Shown: piece after piece, positions 34,881 to 43,221 of the stretch
Position numbering within the stretch: the first letter of the stretch is position 1
Layout of the letters: each line of letters starts with the position of its first letter
DNA from: Flavobacteriales bacterium
GTDB taxonomy: Bacteria; Bacteroidota; Bacteroidia; Flavobacteriales_F; PHOS-HE28
Length of the DNA stretch: 64,000 nt
Direction of reading: 5' to 3'
Assembly (NCBI GenBank): GCA_016703105.1
Contig: JADJCS010000004.1
Location: forward strand, 310,001-374,000
Notes under the pieces: model-generated
Seen by the model: the letters and a program-made list of their open reading frames with translations, nothing else
What the model was told of the DNA's origin: nothing
Database searches by the model: none
Made by a program: the position numbers and the translations under genes

Positions 34881-36236
34881 TTATACCACACCCTGATCCA
34901 ACATCGCGTCAGCCACTTTCACGAAGCCGGCGATGTTCGCGCCCTTCACGTAGTTCACGTGCTTGCCTTCGGTACCGTGCTTCACGCAAGCCGCGTGGAT
35001 ATTCTTCATGATGTTGTGCAGACGTCCGTCCACTTCCTCGCGGGTCCAGCTGAGGCGCAGACTGTTCTGGCTCATCTCCAAGCCGCTCGTTGCAACACCC
35101 CCAGCGTTGCTGGCCTTGCCTGGGGCGAAGAGCACTTTCGCTGCTTCGAATACCGCGATGCCTTCGGGCGTGGTGGGCATATTGGCACCTTCGGCCACAT
35201 ACTTCACACCTTTCTTCACCAGCATCTTGGCGTTGTTGCCGTCCAGTTCGTTCTGCGTGGCGCAGGGCAGTGCCACATCGCACTTGGCCACCACGTCCCA
35301 CACGCGTGCACCTTTCTTGTAGGTGGCGCCTTTGAACTTCTTCGCGTACTCCTCGATACGGCCGCGCTTCACGTTCTTCAACTCCATCAAGAAAGCCAAC
35401 TTGGCTTTGTCGATGCCTGCGGGGTCGTAGATGCTGCCGTCGCTGTCCGACGCAGAAACCACTTTCGCGCCGAGCGCCGTGGCCTTCTCGATCGCGTACT
35501 GTGCCACGTTGCCGCTGCCGCTCACGGCCACCGTCTTGCCTTTGAAGCTGGTACCGTTGTGCTTCATCATCTCCTCAGCGAAGTAAACGCAGCCGTAGCC
35601 TGTTGCTTCCGGACGGATCAGTGAGCCGCCCCACGTGATGCCCTTGCCGGTGAGCACGCCGGTGAATTCGTTCGCCAGGCGCTTGTACTGGCCGAACATG
35701 AAGCCGATCTCGCGACCGCCCACGCCGATGTCGCCCGCAGGCACGTCGGTGTCGGGTCCGATGTGGCGGAACAGCTCCGTCATCAGGCTCTGGCAGAAGC
35801 GCATCACTTCGCCGTCGCTCTTGCCTTTCGGGTCGAAGTCGCTACCGCCCTTGCCACCGCCCATGGGCAATGTGGTGAGGCTGTTCTTGAACGTCTGTTC
35901 GAATCCGAGGAACTTCAGGATGCTGAGGTTCACGCTGGGGTGGAAACGCAAGCCGCCCTTGTAGGGGCCGATCGCGCTGTTGAACTCGATGCGGAAACCG
36001 CGGTTCACCTGCGTGTTGCCCTTGTCGTCCACCCAGGGGATGCGGAAGATGATGGTGCGCTCGGGCTCCACCATCCGCTCCAAGAGCATCTTGCCCTTGT
36101 ACTTAGGGTTCGCCTCGATGAATGGGATCACCATCTCGGCCACTTCATGCACGGCCTGGAGGAATTCCGGCTCGCTGCCGTTACGCTTCTTCACTTCGGC
36201 CATGAAGGCGTCAACAGCCTTGTTCGTCTTTGCCAT
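34881..36236 (-). CDS. gdhA: NADP-specific glutamate dehydrogenase
   Basis: 451 residues, the usual length of the hexameric bacterial enzyme. The substrate region includes GPYKGGLRFHPSVNLSILKF and LPMGGGKGGSDFDPKGKSD (catalytic lysine in PMGGGKGG); the next segment DTDVPAGDIGVGGREIGFMF carries the catalytic Asp, and ATGYGCVYFAEEM leads to the Rossmann domain (VAVSGSGNVAQYAIEKA). It catalyses 2-oxoglutarate + NH4+ + NADPH to glutamate. It is monocistronic: a perfect TACATTTG box about 120 bases upstream and a hairpin terminator downstream. The long 5' leader is an exception in this window. Confidence 0.96.
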   Translation of the reverse strand: MAKTNKAVDAFMAEVKKRNGSEPEFLQAVHEVAEMVIPFIEANPKYKGKMLLERMVEPERTIIFRIPWVDDKGNTQVNRGFRIEFNSAIGPYKGGLRFHPSVNLSILKFLGFEQTFKNSLTTLPMGGGKGGSDFDPKGKSDGEVMRFCQSLMTELFRHIGPDTDVPAGDIGVGGREIGFMFGQYKRLANEFTGVLTGKGITWGGSLIRPEATGYGCVYFAEEMMKHNGTSFKGKTVAVSGSGNVAQYAIEKATALGAKVVSASDSDGSIYDPAGIDKAKLAFLMELKNVKRGRIEEYAKKFKGATYKKGARVWDVVAKCDVALPCATQNELDGNNAKMLVKKGVKYVAEGANMPTTPEGIAVFEAAKVLFAPGKASNAGGVATSGLEMSQNSLRLSWTREEVDGRLHNIMKNIHAACVKHGTEGKHVNYVKGANIAGFVKVADAMLDQGVV

Positions 36237-36358
36237 TCTTCGTGCGCCGTAGCGCTTTGTTTGGTTTCCGCTTCGTCGCGACGGCGAAGCTGGGATGTTG
36301 GTTGTGCTTTGGTTGAGAACCGCCTACGCCGGAGCTTCGGACGGCTGAAAAGCGGGGG

Positions 36359-36366
36359 CAAATGTA
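36359..36366 (-). promoter_or_regulatory. -7 promoter box (TACATTTG) of gdhA
   Basis: The minus strand is a perfect TAnnTTTG, 122 bases before ATG 36236. The leader between them shows no obvious riboswitch. Confidence 0.55.
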
Positions 36367-36440
36367 GCTGGGGGAATAGGACGCGCAAGCTATGCGCGCA
36401 ACGCGCCAACGGCCAAGTGCTTTTGGCTTAAGCCTCGCTT

Positions 36441-37550
36441 TCAATTCAGCGCGTAGACCTTGCCCGGAAGGGACCTTACCACCCCATTGAACTCAAGGTT
36501 CAATAGCAGGGACGAAGCCCGGTTCTGAGGCAGCTTGCTGTGGTGGCAGAGATCGTCGATGCCCATTTTGCCATGCGCTTTGAGCACCGCCACCAGTGCC
36601 TGCTCTTCGGGGAGCAGATCGCTGAAGAGGGCGCCTTGCACCGGCGCTTTCTTCTTCGCGGTGGGAAGCCATTCCATCCGGGTGAGCACATCCTTCGCGC
36701 TCGTCACCAAAGCGGCCTTGTTCTGTTGGATGAGTTTGTTGCAACCCTCGCTGCGCGCATCGGTGGGCCGACCGGGGAAGGCGAGCACCTCCCGGTCGTA
36801 GCTGTTCGCGATATCAGCAGTGATCAGCGATCCGCCCTTCGGTCCGCTCTCGACCACGATCGTACAATCGCTCAAGCCCGCGATGATGCGGTTGCGCGCG
36901 GGGAAATTGCCGGGCGCGAACGTCGATCCACTGGGTAGTTCGCTCACCACGGCCCCCTCCTTCAGCATTTCCTTCGCTGTGGCCGCATGCTCCCCGGGAT
37001 AGAGCTTGTCCAATCCATGCGCCACGCAGGCGATCGTCGGCAACCCGCTCTTCATCGCCGCACGGTGTGCCACGATGTCGATCCCATAGGCCAGGCCGCT
37101 CACGATCGTGGCTCCGGCGTCCTTCAGCCCTTCCACCAGTTCAACACAGAGCCGCTTGCCTTGCTCGGTGGGCGTGCGTGTGCCCACGATGCTCACCATG
37201 CGCGCCGCGCCAAGGTCCCCGTTCCCTTTGGCGAACAGGAGTACGGGCGCGTCCTCGGCATGCTTCAGGCGTTGTGGGAAATCGGCATCCAGGTAGAACT
37301 GCATCCGCAGCTTGTGCTTGCGCACATAGGCCAGTTCCTTTTCCGCTGCAGCGAGCACTTTGCGGTCGGTGATGGAGGCGATGAGCTTCGCGCCGATCCC
37401 CGGGACCTTCTCCAACGTGTTCTTCAGCTTGCGGTCGGTGAAGATCGGATCGACGCCCCCGCAGTAGGCCACCAGGTTCCTCGCGTGTACGGGCCCGATG
37501 CCTTTGAGCATGCTCAGCGCGATGCGGTGTATCCAAGTGCTCTCGTCCAT
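36441..37550 (-). CDS. dprA: DNA-processing protein DprA
   Basis: 369 residues, cytoplasmic. An N-terminal helix-hairpin-helix/SAM-like part (LSMLKGIGPVHARNLVAYCG, LEKVPGIGAKLIASI) is followed by the Rossmann DprA core: MVSIVGTRTPTEQGKRLC, IVSGLAYGIDIVAHRAAM, GSTFAPGNFPARNRIIAGLS and VVESGPKGGSLITADIA. The C-terminal winged helix (DDLCHHSKLPQNRASSLLL) resembles DML1. DprA loads RecA on incoming single strands in natural transformation, so the strain may be competent or descend from competent ancestors. The frame stays open far upstream, antisense to the TonB receptor gene; ATG 37550 (DESTWIHRIAL) is the family start. Confidence 0.93.
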   Translation of the reverse strand: MDESTWIHRIALSMLKGIGPVHARNLVAYCGGVDPIFTDRKLKNTLEKVPGIGAKLIASITDRKVLAAAEKELAYVRKHKLRMQFYLDADFPQRLKHAEDAPVLLFAKGNGDLGAARMVSIVGTRTPTEQGKRLCVELVEGLKDAGATIVSGLAYGIDIVAHRAAMKSGLPTIACVAHGLDKLYPGEHAATAKEMLKEGAVVSELPSGSTFAPGNFPARNRIIAGLSDCTIVVESGPKGGSLITADIANSYDREVLAFPGRPTDARSEGCNKLIQQNKAALVTSAKDVLTRMEWLPTAKKKAPVQGALFSDLLPEEQALVAVLKAHGKMGIDDLCHHSKLPQNRASSLLLNLEFNGVVRSLPGKVYALN

Positions 37551-37588
37551 AGTGCTCGCCGACACGGAACCCGTCAAGGGTGCTCGGC

Positions 37589-37596
37589 CCAAGATA
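37589..37596 (-). promoter_or_regulatory. -7 promoter box (TATCTTGG) of dprA
   Basis: The minus strand reads TATCTTGG, 38 bases before ATG 37550. Confidence 0.4.
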
Positions 37597-37658
37597 ACCG
37601 CACGATCGATGGTGGATGCGTTGCCGCCGGAGCACCGGAGCCCACTTGGGGGTTTGGT

Positions 37659-37666
37659 TACTTTCG
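37659..37666 (+). promoter_or_regulatory. -7 promoter box (TACTTTCG) of the TonB-dependent receptor gene
   Basis: The box ends 7 bases before ATG 37674. Confidence 0.55.
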
Positions 37667-37673
37667 GCGCACC

Positions 37674-40070
37674 ATGAGGAACCGCTTCGCATTGCTCTCC
37701 TTTGGGTTCATCGGCCTGCTGCAGGCCCAACAAGCCACCGTTACCGGCCGGGTCACCGATGCCCTTGCGGGCACCACCCTGATCGGGGTGAACGTGATCG
37801 CTGGGCCCGGCTTGGGCACGGCCACCGATGCCGACGGCAACTACCGTTTGACCCTGGACCCGGGTGACCGCACCATCACGTTCAGCTTTCTGGGCTTCAT
37901 GAGCGAAACGCGCAAGGTCACCCTTGCCGCTGGTCAGCAGGAACAAGTGGATATCAAGCTGAACACGGCCGCCACCCAACTGGACATGGTGGTGGTAACG
38001 GCAGGGAAGTTCGAGCAGCGGGTGGGGGAGGTGAGCCAGAGCCTCAGTGTGTTGCGTCCCGAGGTGATCCAGAACAAGAACATCACCAACGTAAGCGAAG
38101 TGCTTGCCCAGGTGCCGGGCGTGGTGATCATCGATGAGGATCCGCAGATCCGCGCCAGCAGCGGTTTCAGTTACGGCGCGGGGAGCCGGGTCATGGTCCT
38201 GGTGGACGACCTGCCTGTATTGAGCGGTGACATCGGCCGTACCTCGTGGTCTTTGATCCCCACGGAGAACCTGGAGCAGTTGGAAGTGATCAAAGGTGCC
38301 TCCTCCGTGCTTTACGGCAGCGCGGCCTTGAGCGGGGTGATCAACGTGCGCACGGCCTATCCGAAGGAAGAGCCCACGACCCGTGTGAACGTGTTCGCGG
38401 GCATGTACGATGGGCCCAGGAACAAAGCCGCGAACGTGTACGAGGGCCGCAACCAAGGCATGGCGGGCACCAATTTCTTCCACTCGCAGCGGTTCGGGCA
38501 GTGGGATGTGGTGCTGGGGGCGAATTTGGTGTGGGACGAAGGTTTCCTTGGACCTGAATCCGTGGGCAAGGACACGTTGAACCGGGATGACCCCAAGTAC
38601 AGCGAGCCTGCGGGGTACGATCGCCGGGTGCGCTTGAACGGGGGCGTGCGGTACCGCCACAAGAAGGTGAAAGGCCTGAACTACGGCATCAATGCGAACG
38701 CTGTTCGGGCGGAGAACACCAGCGTGTTCATTTGGGATGATTCGGACACGAACATCTATCGCGCGGAGAACGGAACCGTGACCCACACGCGTGGCTTCCA
38801 GTATTACGTCGATCCCTACATCAACTATCTGAGCGCTCAGCGCACAAGGCATAGCCTGCGCGGCCGTTACCTCAGTCAGGCTTTTGATAACAGTGGGAAC
38901 CAAAGCAACGCCAGCCACTTCATCTATGGCGAATACCAGGTGCAGCAACGCCTCGATCTATGGGGCGAAACAGTGCTTACCGGAGGTTTGGTCGGCCAGA
39001 GCACACGCTCCTTCGCGGACCTGTACAATGGGAACCCCGATGGCAGCAGTGAGAACATGGCCTTGAACACATCGGCCTACTTGCAGGTGGACAAGAAGTT
39101 CTTCAAGGAGCGATTGGTGCTGAGCGGTGGAGTGCGGTATGAGAGCTTCAAGGTGAACGACGATCAGCAGAGCGTGCCAGTATACCGCGCGGGTGCTACG
39201 GGGCGAGTAGCGCGCGGCACCTTTTTGCGGGCCAGCTATGGCCAGGGCTACCGGTTCCCCACCATTGGTGAGCGCTATATCAATACGAACGTGGGCCAGT
39301 TGAACATCTTCCCCAACCCGGGCCTGAAACCCGAGGAAAGCTGGAACGTGGAAGGCGGCATTAAGCAGGGCTTCAAAGTGGGCGGCTTCACCGGCTACCT
39401 GGACCTGGTCGCCTTCCAGCAGGATTTCCAGAACTACATCGAGTTCACCTTCGGGTTCTGGAAGCTGAACCCCCAGGACCTCCTGAGTGGGATCGGTTTC
39501 AAGTCGGTCAACACAGGCGGTGCGAGGGTTCGTGGTCTGGAGGCAGAGTTGGCTGGAAAAGGAAAGATCGGCAACGTGGATCTAGCTATTTTGATGGGCT
39601 ACACTTGGACGAAGCCCGTTTCCACAACTCCGCGCCAGGACTATGCTACACCGGCCGTCACTACCATCCCGGCCTATGATTATGTGAACACCAGCTACGA
39701 CACCACAGGCTACTTGCTGAAGTTCCGCGTGCAACACCTCTTCCGGGCCGATGTGCAAGCCGAGTACTGGAAGCTCTTCGCCGGGGTGAGCGTTCGTTAC
39801 AATAGCCATGTGCGTAACATCGACAAGGTCTTCGTCACCTTGGACGAGACCACCAGCGAAGCATCTGCACTGCGCACCGGCGTGGGCGATTGGATGCGCA
39901 CGCACAAGACCGGCGACACCATCCTGGACGCCCGCATCGGCTTCAAGTTGGGCGAGAACAACCGCATCGCCTTCATCGTGAACAACCTCACGAACCTCAC
40001 TTACGCCATCCGCCCGCTGAGCGTGGAGTCACCGCGTACGTTCCAGCTCCAGTTGAGCCGTTCCATCTAG
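37674..40070 (+). CDS. TonB-dependent receptor with carboxypeptidase-regulatory-like N-terminal domain
   Basis: 798 residues, outer membrane. The signal peptide (FALLSFGFIGLLQAQ) is followed by a CarboxypepD_reg-like domain at about 20-105 (TVTGRVTDALAGTTLIGVNV, YRLTLDPGDRTITFSFLGF). The plug domain contains VSEVLAQVPGVVIIDEDPQI, RVMVLVDDLPVLSGD and LEVIKGASSVLYGSAALSGV. The rest is a 22-strand barrel with alternating aromatic strands, ending SPRTFQLQLSRS. The layout is that of siderophore/vitamin-type receptors rather than SusC (no SusD partner nearby). The substrate is unknown. The frame is open to 36987 on the strand opposite dprA, but the start is fixed by the signal peptide and the -7 box 7 bases upstream. 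Confidence 0.93.
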   Translation: MRNRFALLSFGFIGLLQAQQATVTGRVTDALAGTTLIGVNVIAGPGLGTATDADGNYRLTLDPGDRTITFSFLGFMSETRKVTLAAGQQEQVDIKLNTAATQLDMVVVTAGKFEQRVGEVSQSLSVLRPEVIQNKNITNVSEVLAQVPGVVIIDEDPQIRASSGFSYGAGSRVMVLVDDLPVLSGDIGRTSWSLIPTENLEQLEVIKGASSVLYGSAALSGVINVRTAYPKEEPTTRVNVFAGMYDGPRNKAANVYEGRNQGMAGTNFFHSQRFGQWDVVLGANLVWDEGFLGPESVGKDTLNRDDPKYSEPAGYDRRVRLNGGVRYRHKKVKGLNYGINANAVRAENTSVFIWDDSDTNIYRAENGTVTHTRGFQYYVDPYINYLSAQRTRHSLRGRYLSQAFDNSGNQSNASHFIYGEYQVQQRLDLWGETVLTGGLVGQSTRSFADLYNGNPDGSSENMALNTSAYLQVDKKFFKERLVLSGGVRYESFKVNDDQQSVPVYRAGATGRVARGTFLRASYGQGYRFPTIGERYINTNVGQLNIFPNPGLKPEESWNVEGGIKQGFKVGGFTGYLDLVAFQQDFQNYIEFTFGFWKLNPQDLLSGIGFKSVNTGGARVRGLEAELAGKGKIGNVDLAILMGYTWTKPVSTTPRQDYATPAVTTIPAYDYVNTSYDTTGYLLKFRVQHLFRADVQAEYWKLFAGVSVRYNSHVRNIDKVFVTLDETTSEASALRTGVGDWMRTHKTGDTILDARIGFKLGENNRIAFIVNNLTNLTYAIRPLSVESPRTFQLQLSRSI

Positions 40071-40230
40071 AGGCTGTCTCGAAAATGCTTTTGGTAGTGA
40101 ACGAGAGATATTTTGGGCCCAGGCGTGGCGCGAAGACCGAGCATAGTCGGGTATTCTGTGAGGCTCTTCGCAACAAAGCATGGGCGCGAACGACCCGAGT
40201 GCAGCCCGAAGGGTATTTTTGAGATAGCAT
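40071..40230. mobile_element. MITE-like palindromic element with imperfect terminal inverted repeats
   Basis: The gap between the TonB receptor stop and kdsB begins AGGCTGTCTCGAAAAT and ends ATTTTTGAGATAGCAT, 13 of 16 positions complementary. The ends resemble the GAGGCTGTCTC-type termini of some insertion sequences (from memory of IS ends, not searched). Inside are further partial inverted repeats (GCCCAGGCGTGGCGCGAAG against CTTCGCAACAAAGCATGGGC) and a degenerate direct repeat GCGCGAAGACCGAG / GCGCGAACGACCCGAG. No gene is present. An old non-autonomous element or REP-type repeat is inferred. Confidence 0.45.
40214..40221 (+). promoter_or_regulatory. -7 promoter box (TATTTTTG) of kdsB inside the right inverted repeat
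   Basis: A perfect TAnnTTTG, 15 bases before the kdsB GTG start at 40237. Confidence 0.5.
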
Positions 40231-40236
40231 CTAACT

Positions 40237-40983
40237 GTGCGCATCCTTGGTGTCATTCCCGCGCGGTACGGTAGCAGTCGCCTGCCAGGCAAGGTGCTGC
40301 TCGATATCGGCGGGCGCAGCATGTTGCAGCGCGTTTTTGATCAAGCGGTGTTGAGCCGATATCTTACCGATGTGGTGATCGCCACGGACGACGAGCGCGT
40401 GATGCACCATGCCGAAAGCTTCGGCGCGCATGCGGTGATGACCTCGCCCGGCCATCCCAGTGGCACGGACCGTTGCCAGGAGGCGTGGGTGAAGGCTAGG
40501 GGCGGCCACGAAGGCGTGGTGAACATCCAGGGCGATGAACCCTTCCTGGACCCGGCACAGATCGATCAGGTCTGTGAAGTGCTACGTGCTGGCATCGCGT
40601 CGATAGCCACGCTGGCCAAGGCCATTGTTACCGATGCCGAACTGGATGACCCCGGTGAGGCGCACCTGGTCGTGGACAAGCACATGAACGCATTGTACTT
40701 CAGCCGTGCGGCCATTCCCTTCCTGCGGGAACGGGTGGCCGGGGTGCGGCATGTACACTTCCCCTTCCTGAAGCATATCGGCATCTATGGGTATCGACAG
40801 GAGGTACTGGCCCAGCTCGTGGCCCTTCGTCCTTCGCCCTTGGAACAGGCCGAGCGGCTCGAGCAATTGCGATGGTTGGAGAACGGCTACCGCATCACCG
40901 TGGCGATCACGGACCATGAGAGCTTCTGTGTGGATACGGACGCTGACCTGGAAGAGGCACGCAGGCGGGTTCGGGGGTTGTAA
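40237..40983 (+). CDS. kdsB: 3-deoxy-manno-octulosonate cytidylyltransferase
   Basis: 248 residues, cytoplasmic. The nucleotidyl-transfer motif is IPARYGSSRLPGKVLLDIGG (residues about 7-26). ATDDERVMHHAESFGAHAVM, SGTDRCQEAW and VNIQGDEPFLDPAQID hold CTP and metal-binding residues, and HLVVDKHMNALYFSRAAIPF is typical of KdsB. It activates Kdo as CMP-Kdo for lipid A inner core, implying a Kdo-containing LPS. The start codon is GTG. The upstream promoter lies in a MITE-like element, and the stop codon overlaps the -7 box of the next gene. Confidence 0.95.
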   Translation: MRILGVIPARYGSSRLPGKVLLDIGGRSMLQRVFDQAVLSRYLTDVVIATDDERVMHHAESFGAHAVMTSPGHPSGTDRCQEAWVKARGGHEGVVNIQGDEPFLDPAQIDQVCEVLRAGIASIATLAKAIVTDAELDDPGEAHLVVDKHMNALYFSRAAIPFLRERVAGVRHVHFPFLKHIGIYGYRQEVLAQLVALRPSPLEQAERLEQLRWLENGYRITVAITDHESFCVDTDADLEEARRRVRGL

Positions 40984-40988
40984 TTTGG
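40981..40988 (+). promoter_or_regulatory. -7 box (TAATTTGG) of the HU/SPOR gene, overlapping the kdsB stop
   Basis: The box starts at the kdsB TAA stop and ends 9 bases before ATG 40998. The TTGG ending matches the variant seen at 24483 and 37589. Confidence 0.4.
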
Positions 40989-40997
40989 CGCCGTTCC

Positions 40998-42128
40998 ATG
41001 GGCATCGAGCGCGACATCCACGACCTGTTGTACCATCACGATTGCGTGATCGTGCCCCAGTTCGGCGGTTTCCTCACGCATTACCGCCCGGCCCGTCTGG
41101 ATGAGGCGCGGCAAGTTGTGCATCCTCCGAGCAAGGACCTGAGTTTCAATCGTCATTTGGTGCGCAACGACGGCCTGCTGGCGGACCGCCTGGCGAGGCG
41201 GGAGACCATCGCCTTCGATGACGCGGGCGCGCGCATCGCTGGGGAGGTGCGCGGTTGGCGCGAGAAGATGGAACGTGAAGGTCGTTTGGAGATCGGACGT
41301 GTCGGCACCTTCTTTACTGATGCGGAGGGCAACCTGCAGTTCGAGCCGGACCGCCGGGTGAACTTTTTGCGCGACGCTTTCGGCCTGCGGCCGGTAAGCG
41401 CGATCCCCGTCCCGCGCGCAGCTACCGTCGCCCCGGCCGCCCCGGCGGCGGGCATTGCCCCGGTAGTGCGCACGTTGCGCCCACCCGAGCCGGTCCCTAC
41501 GGTGAACGCCGGGCACCCTGAAGAAGAAGCGAACGAGCGCCGTATGCCTTGGTTGTGGGCCGCTGCCGGTACTGCGGCGGTGTTGTTCCTCACCGCGGCC
41601 TACTTCACCATCCAGGCGAGGCCGGATACCGTACAGTGGAGCGGGCTGGACCTGTTCACGAACGCCCCGGCAGCCCGTTACCGGCCCCAGGCAACGCTAC
41701 CCACCGCCCAGGTCCCGGACCCCATGGAAGAAATGATGGAACCCGTCGGCGCGGGCATTGTATTCCTCCCGCTCACCGGGGATGTGGAGCACCCTTTACC
41801 AGTGGACCTCGGCGACCCCCTTGCCGAAGTCTCCGCAGTGGACAGTACCCATGTCGCCACGCCGGTCGTACCCTCGTCCAATAACCCGAGCGCACCTTCC
41901 ACCGAAGGCCGCTACCATGTGATCGGCGGCTGCTTCAGTATCAAGGAGAACGCGGACCGGTTCATCGAGGATCAAGTCTCGAAAGGCCATGCCGCCCACC
42001 TGATCGATCAGCACCGAGGGCTCTACCGCGTGGCCATCCATAGCTACGCACGCCGCACCGAGGCGATCGAAGCCATGGAGGCCCTCCGACAGGGAGAAGC
42101 CGAGGGGGCCTGGCTGCTCGTTCAGTGA
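40998..42128 (+). CDS. HU-CCDC81/SPOR fusion membrane protein
   Basis: 376 residues. The N-terminal half (about 1-135) matches the two tandem HU-like CCDC81 domains found in Bacteroidota: DLLYHHDCVIVPQFGGFLTH, SKDLSFNRHLVRNDGLLAD and LGRVGTF-like LEIGRVGTFFTDAEGN. A Pro/Ala-rich linker leads to one transmembrane helix (LWAAAGTAAVLFLTAAYFTI, about 180-200), a low-complexity periplasmic stretch, and a C-terminal SPOR domain (YHVIGGCFSIKENADRFIED to YRVAIHSYARRTEAIEAM). SPOR domains bind denuded septal peptidoglycan, so the protein may link the cytoplasmic HU-like part (nucleoid or filament contact) to the division site. This role is inferred from domains. Confidence 0.88.
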   Translation: MGIERDIHDLLYHHDCVIVPQFGGFLTHYRPARLDEARQVVHPPSKDLSFNRHLVRNDGLLADRLARRETIAFDDAGARIAGEVRGWREKMEREGRLEIGRVGTFFTDAEGNLQFEPDRRVNFLRDAFGLRPVSAIPVPRAATVAPAAPAAGIAPVVRTLRPPEPVPTVNAGHPEEEANERRMPWLWAAAGTAAVLFLTAAYFTIQARPDTVQWSGLDLFTNAPAARYRPQATLPTAQVPDPMEEMMEPVGAGIVFLPLTGDVEHPLPVDLGDPLAEVSAVDSTHVATPVVPSSNNPSAPSTEGRYHVIGGCFSIKENADRFIEDQVSKGHAAHLIDQHRGLYRVAIHSYARRTEAIEAMEALRQGEAEGAWLLVQ

Positions 42129-42154
42129 GCGTGCGCGCGGAGCCTCCACGAAGC

Positions 42155-42162
42155 TACTTTTG
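42155..42162 (+). promoter_or_regulatory. -7 promoter box (TACTTTTG) of the three-gene set from 42185
   Basis: A perfect TAnnTTTG, 22 bases before ATG 42185. Confidence 0.6.
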
Positions 42163-42184
42163 CGCCCCCTGTTCAATACCCGCC

Positions 42185-42580
42185 ATGCGCTCGTTGGAAC
42201 TAAAAGCCTGCCACATCGATCTGCTCGAAGGGGATATCGCGCATGTGCATTTCCGCGATGGGCACCTGGTAACGCCCGAAGAGGTCCACCTGATGTTCGA
42301 GGCCATCGCTGCGGAACGCGGAGGGCGCAAAGTGCTGCTGCTGGTGAGCGTGGGCGAAGGCACCACCATGACCGGGGAAGCACGCACCTATGCGAGCAGT
42401 CCCGAGAGCAATGCGTACGTAGCGGCCGATGCCATCATCGTGCGCGACTTCAGCCATAACCTCGCGGCCAATGTGTTCGTGCGCCATAACAAGCCCACAC
42501 GCCCGATCCAAATGTTCGGCGACAAGGCGAGCGCGGTAGAATGGTTGACCCAACACCACGACCTGATCGATCCCACATGA
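42185..42580 (+). CDS. SpoIIAA/STAS-like conserved protein
   Basis: 131 residues, cytoplasmic. The pattern of alternating strands and helices (HIDLLEGDIAHVHFRDGHLV, TPEEVHLMFEAIAAERGGRK, VLLLVSVGEGTTMTGEARTY, DAIIVRDFSHNLAANVFVRH) and the C-terminal PIQMFGDKASAVEWL resemble the SpoIIAA-like family of small Bacteroidota proteins, which lack a clear catalytic site. Function is unknown. The start ATG 42185 fits the -7 box spacing. The stop overlaps the next ATG (ATGA at 42577), so it is translated together with the following gene. Confidence 0.7.
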   Translation: MRSLELKACHIDLLEGDIAHVHFRDGHLVTPEEVHLMFEAIAAERGGRKVLLLVSVGEGTTMTGEARTYASSPESNAYVAADAIIVRDFSHNLAANVFVRHNKPTRPIQMFGDKASAVEWLTQHHDLIDPT

Positions 42581-43221
42581 TGCGCACCGCGTTCGCCTCC
42601 ATCGCTCTTACGTTGCTGCTGACCAATGCTCAGGCGCAGGTCGTTGTTGAACCGGCGGCCCTCACTCTGCGGCTCGCCAAGTGCGAGGTCACCTGCCTGG
42701 CGTTGGCCCCGAAAGGCGATCGGATCCTGATCGGCACCGACAAGGGCGCCGAGCTATGGGATATCCAGAGCGCGAAGAAGGTGCAGACGTTCGTCTACAA
42801 CGAGGACGGCAGCAGCACCGTGTACCACGCCGCCTTCAATGAGAACGGGGAGTATGTGGTCTTGATCGGCCACAGCGGCAAGCGCGTGGTGGGTGATGTG
42901 AAGAACGGTAAGATGGACCGTGTACTGAACACCTACACCTGGCTCCCCGATCCACGGGCCGTGAAAGCCATGGGTTTCGACATGAAGAACTCCACCTTCG
43001 ACCGCTTCTATCAGCAGATGCAAGCCAAGCACGGGTAGATCACCGCGAGATCGGGAGCGAAAGGGATCGTGGAATTCAGCGACGTGACCGGCCAGGTCGT
43101 GCAAACCCTCACCTTCCCGGAGAACAAGGACCAGCACCACAAAGCGCCCTGCCTCTTCATGGATGGGCAGTTCGTGACCGGGACAGATGATGGACGCGTG
43201 CTTTTCTACACGTTGAAATGA
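42577..43221 (+). pseudogene. Exported WD40-like beta-propeller protein interrupted by an in-frame TAG
   Basis: ATG 42577 starts a signal peptide (RTAFASIALTLLLTNAQAQ) and WD40-like strands (RLAKCEVTCLALAPKGDRIL, IGTDKGAELWDIQSAKKVQT). After QQMQAKHG a TAG (43036-43038) stops the frame. The same frame then continues for 60 more residues of propeller-like sequence (GIVEFSDVTGQVVQTLTFPE, FVTGTDDGRVLFYTLK) to TGA 43219-43221, which overlaps the next gene's ATG just as the upstream junction does. The original gene was therefore about 214 residues and a single change such as CAG to TAG disrupts it. The truncated 153-residue product may still be made. Function is unknown. Confidence 0.75.

Noticed and set aside
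37551..37673. Cobalamin or other riboswitch ahead of the TonB-dependent receptor
   Set aside because: The -7 box lies 7 bases from the start codon, leaving no leader RNA.
37551..38948. Extension of the dprA frame far upstream, opposite the TonB receptor gene
   Set aside because: Family start and length place the dprA ATG at 37550; the extension overlaps the conserved plug domain of the receptor.
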